The translations under genes were made by a program, and so were the position numbers. From Methylocaldum sp. 14B (GTDB lineage Bacteria; Pseudomonadota; Gammaproteobacteria; Methylococcales; Methylococcaceae): a stretch of DNA of 64,000 nt. Positions within the stretch are counted from its first letter, which is position 1. Every line of letters starts with the position of its first letter. The DNA is taken from contig NZ_MSCV01000006.1 in NCBI RefSeq assembly GCF_002005105.1, forward strand, positions 1 to 64,000. The letters run 5' to 3'. Positions 16,206 to 26,530 of this stretch are shown here, piece by piece. The notes beneath the pieces were generated by a model. It did not search any database. It had not been told where the DNA came from and saw only the letters and a program-made list of their open reading frames with translations.

Positions 16206-17558
16206 TCAATTCCCCGCTACCGTCATCTTTTCGAGCAAAATAGATCCGGTTCGGGTATTGCCCCGCAGGTCTACATCGTTTCCGACGGCCTGTAGATTCA
16301 TGAACATATCTTTCAGGTTGCCCGCGATGGTGATTTCCTCCACGGGGAACTGGATCTCGCCGTTCTCCACCCAAAATCCGGATGCGCCGCGGGAATAATC
16401 GCCGGTGACCGGGTTGACGCCCTGGCCCATCAGCTCGGTGACGAGAAGTCCCGTGTTCATGCGTTTCAGCAAGCCCTCTAAATCGAGTTCGCCGGGGTCG
16501 ATGACGAGATTGTGCACGCCGCCGGCATTGCCGGTGGTTTTCATGCCGAGCTTGCGGGCTGAGTATGTGCTCAACACATAGGATTCGAGTATGCCGTCCT
16601 TGACGATGTGGTGAGGTCGGGTCCGAACGCCCTCGGCGTCGTAGGGTGCGCTGCCCAAGGCCTTCTTGAGGTGCGGTTCCTCGCGAATTCGTATGAAGGC
16701 CGGGAAGATCTGCTTTCCCAGATGGTCGAGCAGGAACGACGACTTCCGATAGAGATTGCCGCCGCGGATGGCGCCGATGAGATGGCCCAGCAGGCTGGAC
16801 GCGATATCCGCCGCGAAGATGACCGGGCATTGCCGGGTGCTCAGCGAACGGGCGCCGAGCCGCTTTACCGTGCGCTCGGCGGCCTTTCGGCCCACCAGCT
16901 CGGCCGCTTCCATGTCTCGGGCGTCTCGCGCCACGGTCCACCAATCGTCCCGCTGCATGCTGTCGCCCCGCTGGCCGATGACCGAACAGCTCAGGCTGTG
17001 GCGGCTGGACGCATAGCCATGCAGGAATCCCAGCGAGTTGCCCAGGACTCGTAACCCTTGGAAGGTGTTGAGGCTCGCGCCCTCGGAATTGACGATTTCG
17101 GGATGAAACTGGCGTGCGGCATTTTCGCAGCCTATCGCCAGGTTTATGGCGGTTTCCGCGTCCAGGTCCCAGGGATGATAAACGTCGAGATCGGGGAACT
17201 CGGTGGCCAGCATGTCCCGGTCGGGCAATCCGGCATATTCGTCTTCGGCCGCGTATTGAGCGATCCGGCACGCGGCTTCTACGGTTTCCCGCATCGCCGT
17301 CGCGCTGAGGTCGGTGGTGCTGGCCGAACCCTTGCGCTGGCCCACGTAGACGGTGACGCCGAGTCCGCGGCTGCGATGATGTTCAATGGTTTCGACCTCG
17401 CCCATCCGCGCGGTGACGGAAAGGCCGTGCTCCAGACTGACGCCGGCCTCCGCCGAGGTGGCGCCTTGCCGCCGGGCTTCGGCCAGGCAATCCGCCACCA
17501 GGGATTTCAATTGTTCGAGTTGTTTTGCTTCACGTGCGAAAGTCGTGGGTTCCTGCAC
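16206..17558 (-). CDS. pmbA: Metalloprotease partner PmbA/TldE
   Basis: 450 residues, cytoplasmic. PmbA (TldE) pairs with TldD to form a protease complex that in E. coli matures microcin B17 and degrades the CcdA antitoxin. Family signatures include the N-terminal EAGVSLEHGLSVTARMGEVET and the C-terminal SRGASGFWVENGEIQFPVEE and NDVDLRGNTRTGSILLEKM. As expected of the E subunit it lacks the metal-binding HExxxH of TldD. The start is GTG17558 with a strong AAGGAG upstream (plus-strand 17567-17572). It follows tldD by 58 nt on the same strand. Confidence 0.93.
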   Translation of the reverse strand: MQEPTTFAREAKQLEQLKSLVADCLAEARRQGATSAEAGVSLEHGLSVTARMGEVETIEHHRSRGLGVTVYVGQRKGSASTTDLSATAMRETVEAACRIAQYAAEDEYAGLPDRDMLATEFPDLDVYHPWDLDAETAINLAIGCENAARQFHPEIVNSEGASLNTFQGLRVLGNSLGFLHGYASSRHSLSCSVIGQRGDSMQRDDWWTVARDARDMEAAELVGRKAAERTVKRLGARSLSTRQCPVIFAADIASSLLGHLIGAIRGGNLYRKSSFLLDHLGKQIFPAFIRIREEPHLKKALGSAPYDAEGVRTRPHHIVKDGILESYVLSTYSARKLGMKTTGNAGGVHNLVIDPGELDLEGLLKRMNTGLLVTELMGQGVNPVTGDYSRGASGFWVENGEIQFPVEEITIAGNLKDMFMNLQAVGNDVDLRGNTRTGSILLEKMTVAGN

Positions 17559-17616
17559 GGATGGCTCCTTCTAATCGTTAAATCGTTCGGATATAGGAAC
17601 GGGTGGGGCGCTGGTC

Positions 17617-19062
17617 TTAAACCCGAGTACCGCCCACGGTCAGCCCGTCCACCCGCAAGGTCGGCTGGCCGACGCCCACGGGTACGCTCTGGCCGTCCTT
17701 TCCGCAGGTGCCGACGCCGGTATCGAGCTGCAAATCGTTGCCGACCATGCTGACGCGGGTCAGCACGTCCGGGCCGTTGCCGATCAGGGTCGCGCCTTTG
17801 ACCGGCCGGGTGATTTTCCCGTCTTCGATCAAATAGGCTTCGCTGGCGGAGAACACGAATTTGCCCGAGGTGATGTCGACCTGGCCGCCGCCGAAGTTCT
17901 TGGCGAACAGCCCTTTTTTCACCGAACCGATGATTTCCTGCGGGTCGTGAGGTCCCGCCAGCATGTATGTATTGGTCATGCGGGGCATGGGCAGGTGGGC
18001 ATAGGATTCGCGGCGGCCGTTGCCGGTCGGCGATACGCCCATGAGCCGGGCGTTGAGCTTGTCCTGCATGTAGCCCTTGAGAATGCCGTTTTCGATCAAA
18101 ACCGTGCATTCCGTCGGCGTGCCTTCGTCGTCGATATTGAGCGAACCGCGCCGGCCGGGCAGGGTGCCGTCGTCGACTACCGTACAGAGCGGCGAAGCCA
18201 CGCGTTCGCCGATTCGCCCGGCAAAGGCCGAAGTGCCTTTGCGGTTGAAATCGCCTTCGAGTCCGTGGCCTATCGCTTCGTGCAGCAAAACGCCCGGCCA
18301 GCCGGGTCCCAAGACCACGGTCATGGTTCCCGCGGGAGCTTCGACCGCTTCCAGATTCACCAGGGCCTGACGCACGGCTTCCCGTGCGTATTCGATGGCC
18401 CGGTCTTCTTCCAAAAAGAAGCGGTAATCGGTGCGGCCGCCACCGCCGCAGCTGCCTTGTTCGCGGCGCCCGTTTTCCTCGACGATCACGCTGACGTTGA
18501 GCCGCACAAGCGGACGCACGTCGCCGTGGAGCGCTCCGTCCTGGCCGATCACCAGAACGACTTCGTGGCTGCCGGCAAGGTTCACCATGACCTGCTCGAC
18601 ACGCGAATCGAGTCTCCGGCATTCCTCGTCCAGACGTTTGAGGAGGGCGATTTTCTCTTCTTCGGGCAACGATTGCAGCGGATCGATCGGCAGATAAAGC
18701 TGTGGCGGGCGATATAGGCCGGAGACTTCCCGTTTGCCCTGTGCTCCCTCTCGAGCGATGGCTCGCGCGTTCTTGGCGGCTTCGAGCAGGGTCGGCAGCG
18801 TAATTTCGTCGCTGTAGGCGAATCCGGTCTTTTCGCCGGAAACGGCGCGTACCCCGGCGCCTTGTTCTATGCTGTGGCTGCCTTCCTTCACGATGCCGTC
18901 TTCCAGCATCCAGGACTCGAACCGGGTGGATTGCAGATAGACGTCGGCGGCATCCACCGACGCGCTCAAGAGCTGTCCCATGACGCGGTCGATGTCGCCG
19001 CCTATGAGTCCAGCCGGCTCCAGCAGGGTTTGCCGGGCGATTACAAGAGGATCATGACTCAT
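17617..19062 (-). CDS. tldD: Metalloprotease TldD
   Basis: 481 residues. The catalytic zinc motif HEAIGH is at residues 261-266 within [14 protein letters not shown], followed by the third-ligand region near [10 protein letters not shown] and [16 protein letters not shown]. It is the active subunit of the TldD/PmbA protease that trims unfolded peptides. Length matches E. coli TldD. Both subunits lie together here, unlike E. coli, where they are far apart. The order yhdP-nit-tldD is the usual gammaproteobacterial arrangement. Confidence 0.95.
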   Translation of the reverse strand: MSHDPLVIARQTLLEPAGLIGGDIDRVMGQLLSASVDAADVYLQSTRFESWMLEDGIVKEGSHSIEQGAGVRAVSGEKTGFAYSDEITLPTLLEAAKNARAIAREGAQGKREVSGLYRPPQLYLPIDPLQSLPEEEKIALLKRLDEECRRLDSRVEQVMVNLAGSHEVVLVIGQDGALHGDVRPLVRLNVSVIVEENGRREQGSCGGGGRTDYRFFLEEDRAIEYAREAVRQALVNLEAVEAPAGTMTVVLGPGWPGVLLHEAIGHGLEGDFNRKGTSAFAGRIGERVASPLCTVVDDGTLPGRRGSLNIDDEGTPTECTVLIENGILKGYMQDKLNARLMGVSPTGNGRRESYAHLPMPRMTNTYMLAGPHDPQEIIGSVKKGLFAKNFGGGQVDITSGKFVFSASEAYLIEDGKITRPVKGATLIGNGPDVLTRVSMVGNDLQLDTGVGTCGKDGQSVPVGVGQPTLRVDGLTVGGTRV

Positions 19063-19116
19063 GATGAGGTGTGAGAATTAAGCTGATGATAAAAACTAGC
19101 CTACACGCCATAGCCC

Positions 19117-19938
19117 TCAGCGGCAATGCAGTTTGCGGTGGGTCAGGGCCGGAAACGCGGCCCGCACTTTCTGCAGCCGGTCGCGGTCGAATTCCGCAGT
19201 CACCACACCGGCGCCCTGTGGAAGGCTGCCGAGCACCTGGCCCCAAGGGTCCACGATCATGCTGTGGCCGAAGGTTTCGCGGCCGTTGACGTGAAACCCG
19301 CCCTGATTGGCGGCGACGGTGTAGCACAGGTTTTCGACCGAACGGGCGCGCACCAGGATTTCCCAGTGAGCGGCGCCGGTTTGCGCAGTAAAGGCCGAGG
19401 GAACGACGAGAATGTCCATGCCGCTGTCCGCCATCTGCCGGAACAGTTCGGGGAAGCGGAGATCGTAGCAAATCGACAAACCGAGTCGCCCGAACGGCGT
19501 GTCCAGGACCAGAGCCTCGCTGCCGGCGTCTATGGTCTTGGACTCGTGATACTGTTCGTCGGTGCCGGGCACGTTGACGTCGAACAGATGAATCTTGTCG
19601 TAGCGTCCTGCCCGCTCGCCTTTGTCGTTATAAACCAGGCAGGCAGCGCGGACTTTGCCGTTGTCGGCGCGGATCGGCATGGTGCCGCCGACCAGCCAGA
19701 CCTTCAGCCGCTCCGCCGTCTGGGCGAGAAAATCCTGGATCGGTCCGGAACCGTCGGCTTCGGCTACGGCCAGTTTGTCGGCTTCGGATGTACCCATGAT
19801 GGCGAAATTTTCCGGGAGCACGATCAGGGAAGCGCCCTGGGACGCGGCTTTCTCGACTAGTCGCCCCGCCTCGATGAGGTTGGCGCTGACATTGGGACTG
19901 GACGCCATCTGGATAGCGGCGAGAACCGTTTTACTCAT
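19117..19938 (-). CDS. Carbon-nitrogen hydrolase (Nit/YafV-type, probable deaminated-glutathione amidase)
   Basis: 273 residues of the nitrilase superfamily. The catalytic triad is visible: Glu in IVLPENFAIMG, Lys in RYDKIHLFDV and Cys in SICYDLRFPELFR. The Nit1/NitB subfamily hydrolyses deaminated glutathione as a metabolite-repair step, and the position between yhdP and tldD is typical of that subfamily. ATG19938 is chosen; it overlaps the last codons of yhdP by 8 nt. An upstream ATG at 19965 would overlap further and adds only KRRKRR-type residues. Confidence 0.88.
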   Translation of the reverse strand: MSKTVLAAIQMASSPNVSANLIEAGRLVEKAASQGASLIVLPENFAIMGTSEADKLAVAEADGSGPIQDFLAQTAERLKVWLVGGTMPIRADNGKVRAACLVYNDKGERAGRYDKIHLFDVNVPGTDEQYHESKTIDAGSEALVLDTPFGRLGLSICYDLRFPELFRQMADSGMDILVVPSAFTAQTGAAHWEILVRARSVENLCYTVAANQGGFHVNGRETFGHSMIVDPWGQVLGSLPQGAGVVTAEFDRDRLQKVRAAFPALTHRKLHCR

Positions 19939-22900
19939 TCGTCTTTTTCTCCGTTTCGGTGCCAAAACCTGATAAATCTTTCATGCCGCTCCAGGCCCGG
20001 TCGAGAATGTCGAGCGGCAGGTTGCGGCTAATCTTGGTGATTTGCGGTTCGTCCCAACTACCCTTGACGGCGTAGTGGGTCGCGGTGATGCTGTCCACTT
20101 CCTCGCCGACCAGTTGTTGTGCCAGAAGCACGGCAGCCCCGACTGCGGGTCCGCCGGCCAGAGCGCCCGCGATGGGCAGAGCGACGCTGGTGTGGGGTAT
20201 GACGGTGACGACTTGATCCAAATCTCTCGCCACCAATCCGGCGCGGCCGTTGATGACGATCTTGGCGGGAACCGCATCGATTAGAAAACCCTTCGTTACG
20301 GCTTGACTGTTGCCGAGCTGAAAGGTTCCCAGGACGCTGTCATAGGCTAGGCCCTTGCCGAACAAATCGCTGAAATCGAAGGACAGCCTGCGCCACAACG
20401 TGTCCAAGTTTAACATACCGAGCACCCGGCCCAGCCCCGGCTCGACCTTGAGAATCGCGCCTTTGCCCAGCTTCATCCGGATGTCGCCGTTGACGCTGGC
20501 ACGGGAAAATTGCTGGGGCGCGCCCGGCCAGGACAAAGTGAAGTCGACGTCGGAAGGGGTTTCCCTGACCTCGCCGGAATAACCGATGACGGTCAACAAA
20601 TCACCCATGTCCTCGATGCGGAGTTTCCCCTCGATACGCGTGGATACGGTTTGGTCCGCCGACCGTGTCCAACTGCCGTGGATGTCGAAGCGGTGATTTT
20701 TGGTCCCGCCCTCGAGTGTTCTTATGATCATGCCATGAGCGTGGCGTTCGGTTTGGAGTGTGAATGGGCCTAAATCGGCGTCCTGCCAGAGTAGCCGCTT
20801 GGCATTAAGCGCCAGATTCGGTACGGCGGACGGATCGATGGGTTCGATGTTCGCCGGTCCGGCTTTATTGGCCTTCAGTTTCGGTATCTTGAGGTGTTCC
20901 AGATCGAAAGCGATCGAATCGGCCGTGGCTTTGAAGCCCCCCTTGCCGTAAGCGCTGGCGATATGGCCCCGCCAATGTCGGTCTTCGCTCTCCATGTCGA
21001 TGATCAGCGGACCCAAGGTTTCTTTGTTCCAATATAGCGTCCCGACGTTCAATTCCAGTTTACGCAAGAGACCGGTACTGCCCGGTTCGTCCGAGGAGTT
21101 GGGCAGCAAGCGCCGCCATTCGGCGGCTTCGAGTTCATCCAGTCGGGCGAAGATCGCCAGGCCGGGTTCCGATGAGGAGGAGGGGAGCAGTGTTCCGATG
21201 GCGATATCGCCCCCTTCCAGCTCGATGCCGGTATCCGATTCCGAGAGCCTGAGCCGTGCGGTGACATCGTGTCCATAGCTCAGCCGAAGCGGGATCTTGC
21301 TGCCGGCGAGAATCGCCGTTTCGATGAATAGATCTTTTCTCGCTTTTTCGCGCTTTCCGAGTGGCGCCGGCAGATTCAACTCCAGGCCCGTCATTCCGGA
21401 CGACAGCGACAGAACCAGCGGATCGCTTTCGGTATCGAGCGATTCCGGAATCCGGAGATTGAGCCGATAATCCGTGGCTCCCCGCGCCCATCGCCAAAGA
21501 CTGCCGGGGATTTGTTCCTGCAGGTCCGACACTCCGATTCGGCCTTTGATCTCGACCGAAGTCTCGGCCTTCTGTCCCGAGATGCGGATGACGGCGGGAC
21601 GATCGAACGCCGAGGCTCGAATGGCATTGGCGCTCAAACCGGTTCGCGTAAAATGCAAGGGGCCGTTGATGTGCCCCAGTTCCAGCCCGGCATCCTCGAC
21701 GCGGAGGGTCGCATTTTTGAATTCCGCTTTGCCTTCGACTTCGGTATCGCCCAGTTTTTGATCGAGCGGAATGGTCAGGTTCAGCGAAATATCCGTTTCG
21801 CCGGCGGTGCTCACGAACTTGCCGAGCCGTTCAGGGATATCCCGAAGGGGAGTGTGGGCGAGAAAATCCAGGGCATCCGGCACCGTCGCGCGAGCGGTTC
21901 CGCTCAGTTTGAGCCAAGGCGAAGACTTTAGGTCCTTGGTTTCGGCGTGCGCTTCCACAATCTGGCCCTGGCCGATTCGTCCTTTGGTCGAGCCGATTTC
22001 CATGCCGGGACCGTGGAATTGCACGCGGGCGTCGGTTTGGGTCAGCGGCGGCCAGTCCGGATGAAAGCGAAGTTCGATGTTTTGCGCTTCGATCGAGGAT
22101 TCGAATACGCCTTCGTTCCGATAAAACGGGAAATCGGCGATCGCGCCGTGAAACAGAAGATGGGCATTTCGGACTTGTCCGCCGATCAGCGCCTGCTCCA
22201 ACCAACGCGAAGTTTGGGGGATTACGGCGAAAGGCAGGTAATTCTTGACGGCGGCCACAGTCGTTTCGCCGAGTTGCACGCGAAGATCGAGGAAGGGAGA
22301 GGCATTTGGGCTTTTCGGCAGGACGACTCCGAACCGGCCGCGTGCGGCGAGATCGGCGTTTTCGAGCGAAAGCGAACGGGATGAAATCGACCAATCCGTG
22401 TCGGTTTGCCGCCAGGACAGATCGGCCGTGGCCTTATTCAGATGAACCGGGCTCTTCAGTCCCAGCGCGGCCGGTTGGATATCCCCGTTTTCGACTGATA
22501 CCGAGATCCGGCCGGTTTTGTCGGTACCGCAGAGTTTTCCGGTGAAGCCGGAAACGCCCGGAAGCGATTGCCAGGCATTCGAGCCGAAATCGTCGAATGT
22601 TCCGCACAGGGCTACGCGTTCGCCCAGCGATCTTCCGGGTGCGAAAAAGAAACTGGTATTCCGTACGGTGCCGCGCGGAGCCAAGTCCCTCAACATTCCG
22701 CCGGCTTTTTCGCCGAGCACCGGGAGAGCGTGCAAGACGGTGTTGATATCGCCCAATTCGAGGTACGACGCTGCGGCGCGTATGACGGCAGGCGTTCCGC
22801 CGGCGCGACGGGTGAGAGCGAAGGAAAGGCGGGTCTTGGGCCAGGTGTCGGTCAACGCCGGCCTGAAGCGATCGAGATCCAGTCGCCAGCCGTCGTTTTC

Positions 22901-23806
22901 CAGCTGCCACCTGAACCGGCTTTCCAGGGAGGCCAAAGCCAGCTGATTTTCGGTGTTTGAATCCCCATGGAAAACGAATAACGGCTTTGCGAGCTTGACG
23001 TCTCCCGTCACGGAATTCAGCGCGCCGTTCCAGTTTCCCCAAAGTCTGAAATCCGCTATTCCGGATTTCATGGCGAAACGCGGCGTCGATAAGGCGTCGG
23101 CTATCCGGGCCGTATCGATGCGCTTTCCTTCGAGGTAAAGCTTTCCGGACCACTCCTCGGCCCGGAAGAGATCGCCTTCCGCATTCAGGACAAGCCGGAA
23201 TGCTTGGCCCAGACTTTGAGGCAAGATGATATCGGCACCGAGCTTATGTTTTCCGTTTTTGTTGGCAAGCCGGATATTCGCCCGTCCTAAGTGCAGAGAC
23301 GGTTTGTTCCCTTGCAAATCCAGCCATTCCAGATCGCAGTCCAACAGTTCGAAGCGGCCGTCGCCCATGAGCCAGGCCGGCGGCTGGTCGCGCACGTGCA
23401 GACCTACGATGCCGATCGTGCCGTCTTGCCTGCGCCGGATCGAGAGTTTCGCTCCGATAATCTGCAGCCGGTCGAAGCTGGGTTGGCCGGTCAACAAGGT
23501 GCGAAGCGGATCGACGTCGACGCGGATTGCGGCGAATCGGATCGCCGGCTGGCCTTGCGAGTCCAGGATATGGAAGCCGTTCAGGGAAAACTCGGGATGG
23601 AAGCCATGCAGGCGGGCCGACAGTTCGTCGATTCGGACGGTTTCGCCGATCAGGAAACCGATTTCGGTTTCCAGGCGGCGGCGATACTCCGCCGCTCCGG
23701 GAAACAGCCAGAAGCGCAGGACAGTAACCGTCAGCGCCAATATGACAATGAAGCAAAGACCGAAATACAGCGCCGTTCGGTGGGTAAAACGAAGAATTCT
23801 TTTCAA
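19931..23806 (-). CDS. yhdP: AsmA-like envelope phospholipid-transport protein YhdP
   Basis: 1291 residues. An N-terminal membrane anchor (about 10-32, ALYFGLCFIVILALTVTVL) holds a very large periplasmic domain of repeating beta strands, which in AsmA-like proteins forms a lipid-conducting groove between the inner and outer membranes. The YhdP family C-terminus is clear in RGDLVARDLDQVVTVIPHTS-like text (GLVARDLDQVVTVIPH near residue 1197) and in GPAVGAAVLLAQQLVG. E. coli YhdP is about 1270 residues. The start is TTG23806, since no ATG lies near the anchor. It follows rng by 9 nt and overlaps the nit gene. Confidence 0.92.
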   Translation of the reverse strand: MKRILRFTHRTALYFGLCFIVILALTVTVLRFWLFPGAAEYRRRLETEIGFLIGETVRIDELSARLHGFHPEFSLNGFHILDSQGQPAIRFAAIRVDVDPLRTLLTGQPSFDRLQIIGAKLSIRRRQDGTIGIVGLHVRDQPPAWLMGDGRFELLDCDLEWLDLQGNKPSLHLGRANIRLANKNGKHKLGADIILPQSLGQAFRLVLNAEGDLFRAEEWSGKLYLEGKRIDTARIADALSTPRFAMKSGIADFRLWGNWNGALNSVTGDVKLAKPLFVFHGDSNTENQLALASLESRFRWQLENDGWRLDLDRFRPALTDTWPKTRLSFALTRRAGGTPAVIRAAASYLELGDINTVLHALPVLGEKAGGMLRDLAPRGTVRNTSFFFAPGRSLGERVALCGTFDDFGSNAWQSLPGVSGFTGKLCGTDKTGRISVSVENGDIQPAALGLKSPVHLNKATADLSWRQTDTDWSISSRSLSLENADLAARGRFGVVLPKSPNASPFLDLRVQLGETTVAAVKNYLPFAVIPQTSRWLEQALIGGQVRNAHLLFHGAIADFPFYRNEGVFESSIEAQNIELRFHPDWPPLTQTDARVQFHGPGMEIGSTKGRIGQGQIVEAHAETKDLKSSPWLKLSGTARATVPDALDFLAHTPLRDIPERLGKFVSTAGETDISLNLTIPLDQKLGDTEVEGKAEFKNATLRVEDAGLELGHINGPLHFTRTGLSANAIRASAFDRPAVIRISGQKAETSVEIKGRIGVSDLQEQIPGSLWRWARGATDYRLNLRIPESLDTESDPLVLSLSSGMTGLELNLPAPLGKREKARKDLFIETAILAGSKIPLRLSYGHDVTARLRLSESDTGIELEGGDIAIGTLLPSSSSEPGLAIFARLDELEAAEWRRLLPNSSDEPGSTGLLRKLELNVGTLYWNKETLGPLIIDMESEDRHWRGHIASAYGKGGFKATADSIAFDLEHLKIPKLKANKAGPANIEPIDPSAVPNLALNAKRLLWQDADLGPFTLQTERHAHGMIIRTLEGGTKNHRFDIHGSWTRSADQTVSTRIEGKLRIEDMGDLLTVIGYSGEVRETPSDVDFTLSWPGAPQQFSRASVNGDIRMKLGKGAILKVEPGLGRVLGMLNLDTLWRRLSFDFSDLFGKGLAYDSVLGTFQLGNSQAVTKGFLIDAVPAKIVINGRAGLVARDLDQVVTVIPHTSVALPIAGALAGGPAVGAAVLLAQQLVGEEVDSITATHYAVKGSWDEPQITKISRNLPLDILDRAWSGMKDLSGFGTETEKKTNE

Positions 23807-23815
23807 AAGACGGCG

Positions 23816-25270
23816 CTACAGCAGGACGACATCGTATTGCTCCTGGGTATACTGCGTTTCGGCGCGGAACTTGATGCGAACCCCTAGGAATGTCTCCAGT
23901 TCCGACAAGGTGTCGGCTTCCTCGTCCAGCAGTCGCTCGACGACTTCGTTGGATGCCAGCACGAGGAGTTCCTGGACATTATATTGACGCACTTCGCGAA
24001 TGACTTCGCGGAAAATCTCCATGCAGACCGTTTCCGGCGTTTTCAACACCCCGCGTCCGCTGCACGCCGGACAGGGCTCGCACAGGATGTGCTCGAGGCT
24101 CTCGCGGGTGCGCTTACGCGTCATTTCCACCAGCCCGAGCGAAGACACCTCGCTGATGGTGTTCTTGGCGTGGTCCTTTTCCAGGCTTTTTTCCAGCGCT
24201 TGCAGGACCTGCTGCTTGTGGTCCTCGTCCCGCATGTCGATGAAATCGATGATGATGATGCCGCCGAGATTGCGCAGCCGTAGCTGGCGCGCAATGGCTT
24301 GGGCCGCCTCCAGATTGGTCTTGAAGATGGTTTCTTCCAGGCTGCGTCCGCCGACGAAGGCGCCGGTGTTGACATCGATGGTCGTCATCGCCTCGGTCTG
24401 GTCGAACACCAGATGGCCGCCTGACTTGAGCATGACCCGGCGCTCCAGAGCCTTCTGTATTTCGTCCTCGACGCCGTAAAGATCGAACAAAGGCCGTTCG
24501 CCGGAATAATGCTCGACGAGGGGAGCCAGTTCCGGAACGAATTCCTTGGCGAACTTGACCAGGCGACCGTAGGTTTCGCGAGAATCGACCCGAATTTTCT
24601 CGACTCGGGCGCGGTGCAGATCGCGCAAGACCCGCATGCTGAGCGGCAGGTCCTCATGAAGCAAGGTTTTCGGCTTGACGGTCTTGATCCGCTGAGCGAT
24701 GGAGTTCCACAGCTTAAGCAGGAACAGCATGTCGGTGCGGAGCGCGGTTTCTTCGATGCCCTCGGCGGCGGTGCGCGAGATGAATCCTCCGGTGGCGTGC
24801 TCCTTCTGAAAGGTTTCGATGACGGTGCGCAGCCGAATCCGTTCCTGAGCGCACTCGATGCGCTGCGATACGCCGCAGGTTCGGCTGTAAGGCATATAGA
24901 CCTCGTACACCGACGGAATGGCGATTTCGGTGGTGAGCCGCGCGCCCTTGGCACCTATGGGGTCTTTGACGACTTGTACGACCAGTTCCTGCCCTTCGTG
25001 AAAAATCAGCTCGATCTGGTCGGTCGGTGTTTTCTCCCGATCGGTGGCTCCTAGATCCGATATGTGCAGGAATGCCGCCCGTTCCAGCCCGATATCCACG
25101 AAAGCGGCCTGCATGCCGGGCAGCACTCGGCAGATCTTGCCCTTGTAGATGTTGCCGACCAGCCCGCGGCGGCGGGTCCGCTCGATCAAGACCTCTTGCA
25201 AGACGCCGTTTTCGACGATGGCTACGCGAGTCTCCCGCGGTGTGACGTTGATGAGTATTTCGTCGCTCAT
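23816..25270 (-). CDS. rng: Ribonuclease G
   Basis: 484 residues. Cleaves single-stranded RNA, including 16S rRNA 5' maturation. The parts in order are: an S1-like RNA-binding segment (GNIYKGKICRVLPGMQAAFV, about residues 37-56), the 5'-sensor/RNase H-like region, the DNase I-like catalytic region with TTIDVNTGAFVGG, and the zinc-link motif CEPCPACSGRG near 405-415. The length matches RNase G and excludes RNase E, which has a long C-terminal tail. ATG25270 is the family start; the upstream 15 codons are not conserved. It lies 7 nt after maf. Confidence 0.95.
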   Translation of the reverse strand: MSDEILINVTPRETRVAIVENGVLQEVLIERTRRRGLVGNIYKGKICRVLPGMQAAFVDIGLERAAFLHISDLGATDREKTPTDQIELIFHEGQELVVQVVKDPIGAKGARLTTEIAIPSVYEVYMPYSRTCGVSQRIECAQERIRLRTVIETFQKEHATGGFISRTAAEGIEETALRTDMLFLLKLWNSIAQRIKTVKPKTLLHEDLPLSMRVLRDLHRARVEKIRVDSRETYGRLVKFAKEFVPELAPLVEHYSGERPLFDLYGVEDEIQKALERRVMLKSGGHLVFDQTEAMTTIDVNTGAFVGGRSLEETIFKTNLEAAQAIARQLRLRNLGGIIIIDFIDMRDEDHKQQVLQALEKSLEKDHAKNTISEVSSLGLVEMTRKRTRESLEHILCEPCPACSGRGVLKTPETVCMEIFREVIREVRQYNVQELLVLASNEVVERLLDEEADTLSELETFLGVRIKFRAETQYTQEQYDVVLL

Positions 25271-25277
25271 GCGCCGG

Positions 25278-25877
25278 CTAGGTGGCAGAAACGTTGAGGA
25301 CCGAGATCCCGACACATTTCAACAGTTCCGCCGTCTCGAAAAGCGGCAAACCCATGACGCCCGAGTAGCTGCCGGACAGATGCCGAATGAAGACCGCACC
25401 CTTGCCCTGAATGGCGTAGGCGCCGGCTTTGTCGCGGGGTTCGCCGGTGGCCCAGTAAGCTTCGATTTCTTCCTGGCTCATTCGGCGAAAGCTCACGCTG
25501 CTGACAGTCAGCGCTTCCCAATGCCGGTCGCCTTTCCGCAGCGAAACGGCGCTCAGGACCCGATGCTCCCTACCGGCCAGCTGCGAGAGCATGCGCGAAG
25601 CGTGCTCGAAATCTTGCGGCTTGCCCAAGATGTTCCCGTCCAATACGACCTCGGTATCCGCCGCCAATACCGGCAGCCTGCCGCCGCTGCTCTTCCATGT
25701 TTCGAGCGATTTTTCCGCCGCCACGCGCTGGACATAGGCTTCGGGGGACTCGTTCGGCTGCGGGTGTTCGTGAACTGCGGCCGGCATCACGTCATAGGCG
25801 ATGCCGAGTTGATCGAGCAGTTCGCGGCGGCGGGGCGATGCCGACGCCAAAATAATCTGCGGACTTCGGGTGTCCAT
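25278..25877 (-). CDS. maf: Maf-family nucleoside triphosphate pyrophosphatase
   Basis: 199 residues. Removes non-canonical or modified nucleotides by hydrolysing NTPs to NMPs; the YhdE type prefers dTTP/UTP. Family motifs are ILASASPRRRELLDQLGI (about 10-27), VLAADTEVVLDGNILGKP with the metal-binding Asp, and YAIQGKGAVFIRHLSGSYSG near the end. It lies directly between rlmH (1 nt gap) and rng, the usual order. Confidence 0.93.
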   Translation of the reverse strand: MDTRSPQIILASASPRRRELLDQLGIAYDVMPAAVHEHPQPNESPEAYVQRVAAEKSLETWKSSGGRLPVLAADTEVVLDGNILGKPQDFEHASRMLSQLAGREHRVLSAVSLRKGDRHWEALTVSSVSFRRMSQEEIEAYWATGEPRDKAGAYAIQGKGAVFIRHLSGSYSGVMGLPLFETAELLKCVGISVLNVSAT

Positions 25878-25878
25878 G

Positions 25879-26346
25879 CTATCGGTGATAAGGGTGATGC
25901 TGCAGAATGCTCCACGCCCGGTAGATCTGCTCGGCTACGATGATACGCACCACCGGGTGAGGAAAAGTCAACTTCGATAAGCTCCATCGTTGATTCGCGC
26001 GTTCCAGGCAAGCCGGAGAGAGTCCGTCCGGTCCTCCCACCAGAAGCGCCACGTCGCGTCCGCTTTCCAGCCAGCGCGCCAAAGTTGCGGCCAAGTCCGG
26101 CGTGCTCCACTCCTTTCCCGCCACATCGAGCGCGACTACATGCACATCGCGCGGCAATGCCGCCAGCATCCGCTCTCCTTCATCCTCGGTCAGTCGGACG
26201 ATGTCGGCATTCTTCCCGCGTTTCGCCGGGGCGATTTCCTTCAGCGCCAGTTCGCACTCCCGGGGCAGGCGTTTGGCATACTCCGAATAAGCTTCCGTCA
26301 CCCAATCCGGCATACGGTTACCGACGGCCACCAAATGAATCCGCAT
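25879..26346 (-). CDS. rlmH: 23S rRNA pseudouridine-1915 N3-methyltransferase RlmH
   Basis: 155 residues, SPOUT-family methyltransferase acting on the 70S ribosome at position 1915. Recognisable from MRIHLVAVGNRMPDWV, the knot region VALLVGGPDGLSPA (about 104-117) and the C-terminal YRAWSILQHHPYHR. The length matches the 155-residue E. coli protein. It begins a minus-strand run rlmH-maf-rng-yhdP-nit. No rsfS gene is upstream here; instead a palindromic repeat and nadA follow. Confidence 0.95.
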   Translation of the reverse strand: MRIHLVAVGNRMPDWVTEAYSEYAKRLPRECELALKEIAPAKRGKNADIVRLTEDEGERMLAALPRDVHVVALDVAGKEWSTPDLAATLARWLESGRDVALLVGGPDGLSPACLERANQRWSLSKLTFPHPVVRIIVAEQIYRAWSILQHHPYHR

Positions 26347-26434
26347 GTGACAGCGCGGGACAAAAAAACGAATTATAAGGCAATCGGCCTAATTTACCGA
26401 CTGCGACAAATGGGGTGGCTGAAAGAAAAAGCAC

Positions 26435-26505
26435 GTAGGATGTGCTGACCGAAGGGAAGCGCATCGGTTGCGAACGATTCGCTTCCTTGCGTCAGCGCAT
26501 CCTAC
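26435..26505. repeat. Imperfect long palindrome (REP-like, family C)
   Basis: GTAGGATGTGCTGAC at 26435-26449 is mirrored by GTCAGCGCATCCTAC at 26491-26505, and the inner GAAGGGAAGCG is mirrored by CGCTTCCTT. The whole 71-nt block folds into one long hairpin with few mismatches. It fills the gap between nadA and rlmH on the minus strand and has no T run, so it is a repeat element, not a standard terminator. Confidence 0.75.
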
Positions 26506-26530
26506 CGGCTCGCCATCGACGCGTTGCGAA

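Noticed and set aside
144-19062. Link between the YejABEF-like importer and TldD/PmbA as a microcin-type peptide system
   Set aside because: Both classes handle peptides, but they are 9 kb apart, in separate operons with conserved housekeeping contexts, and no precursor peptide or modifying enzyme is present.
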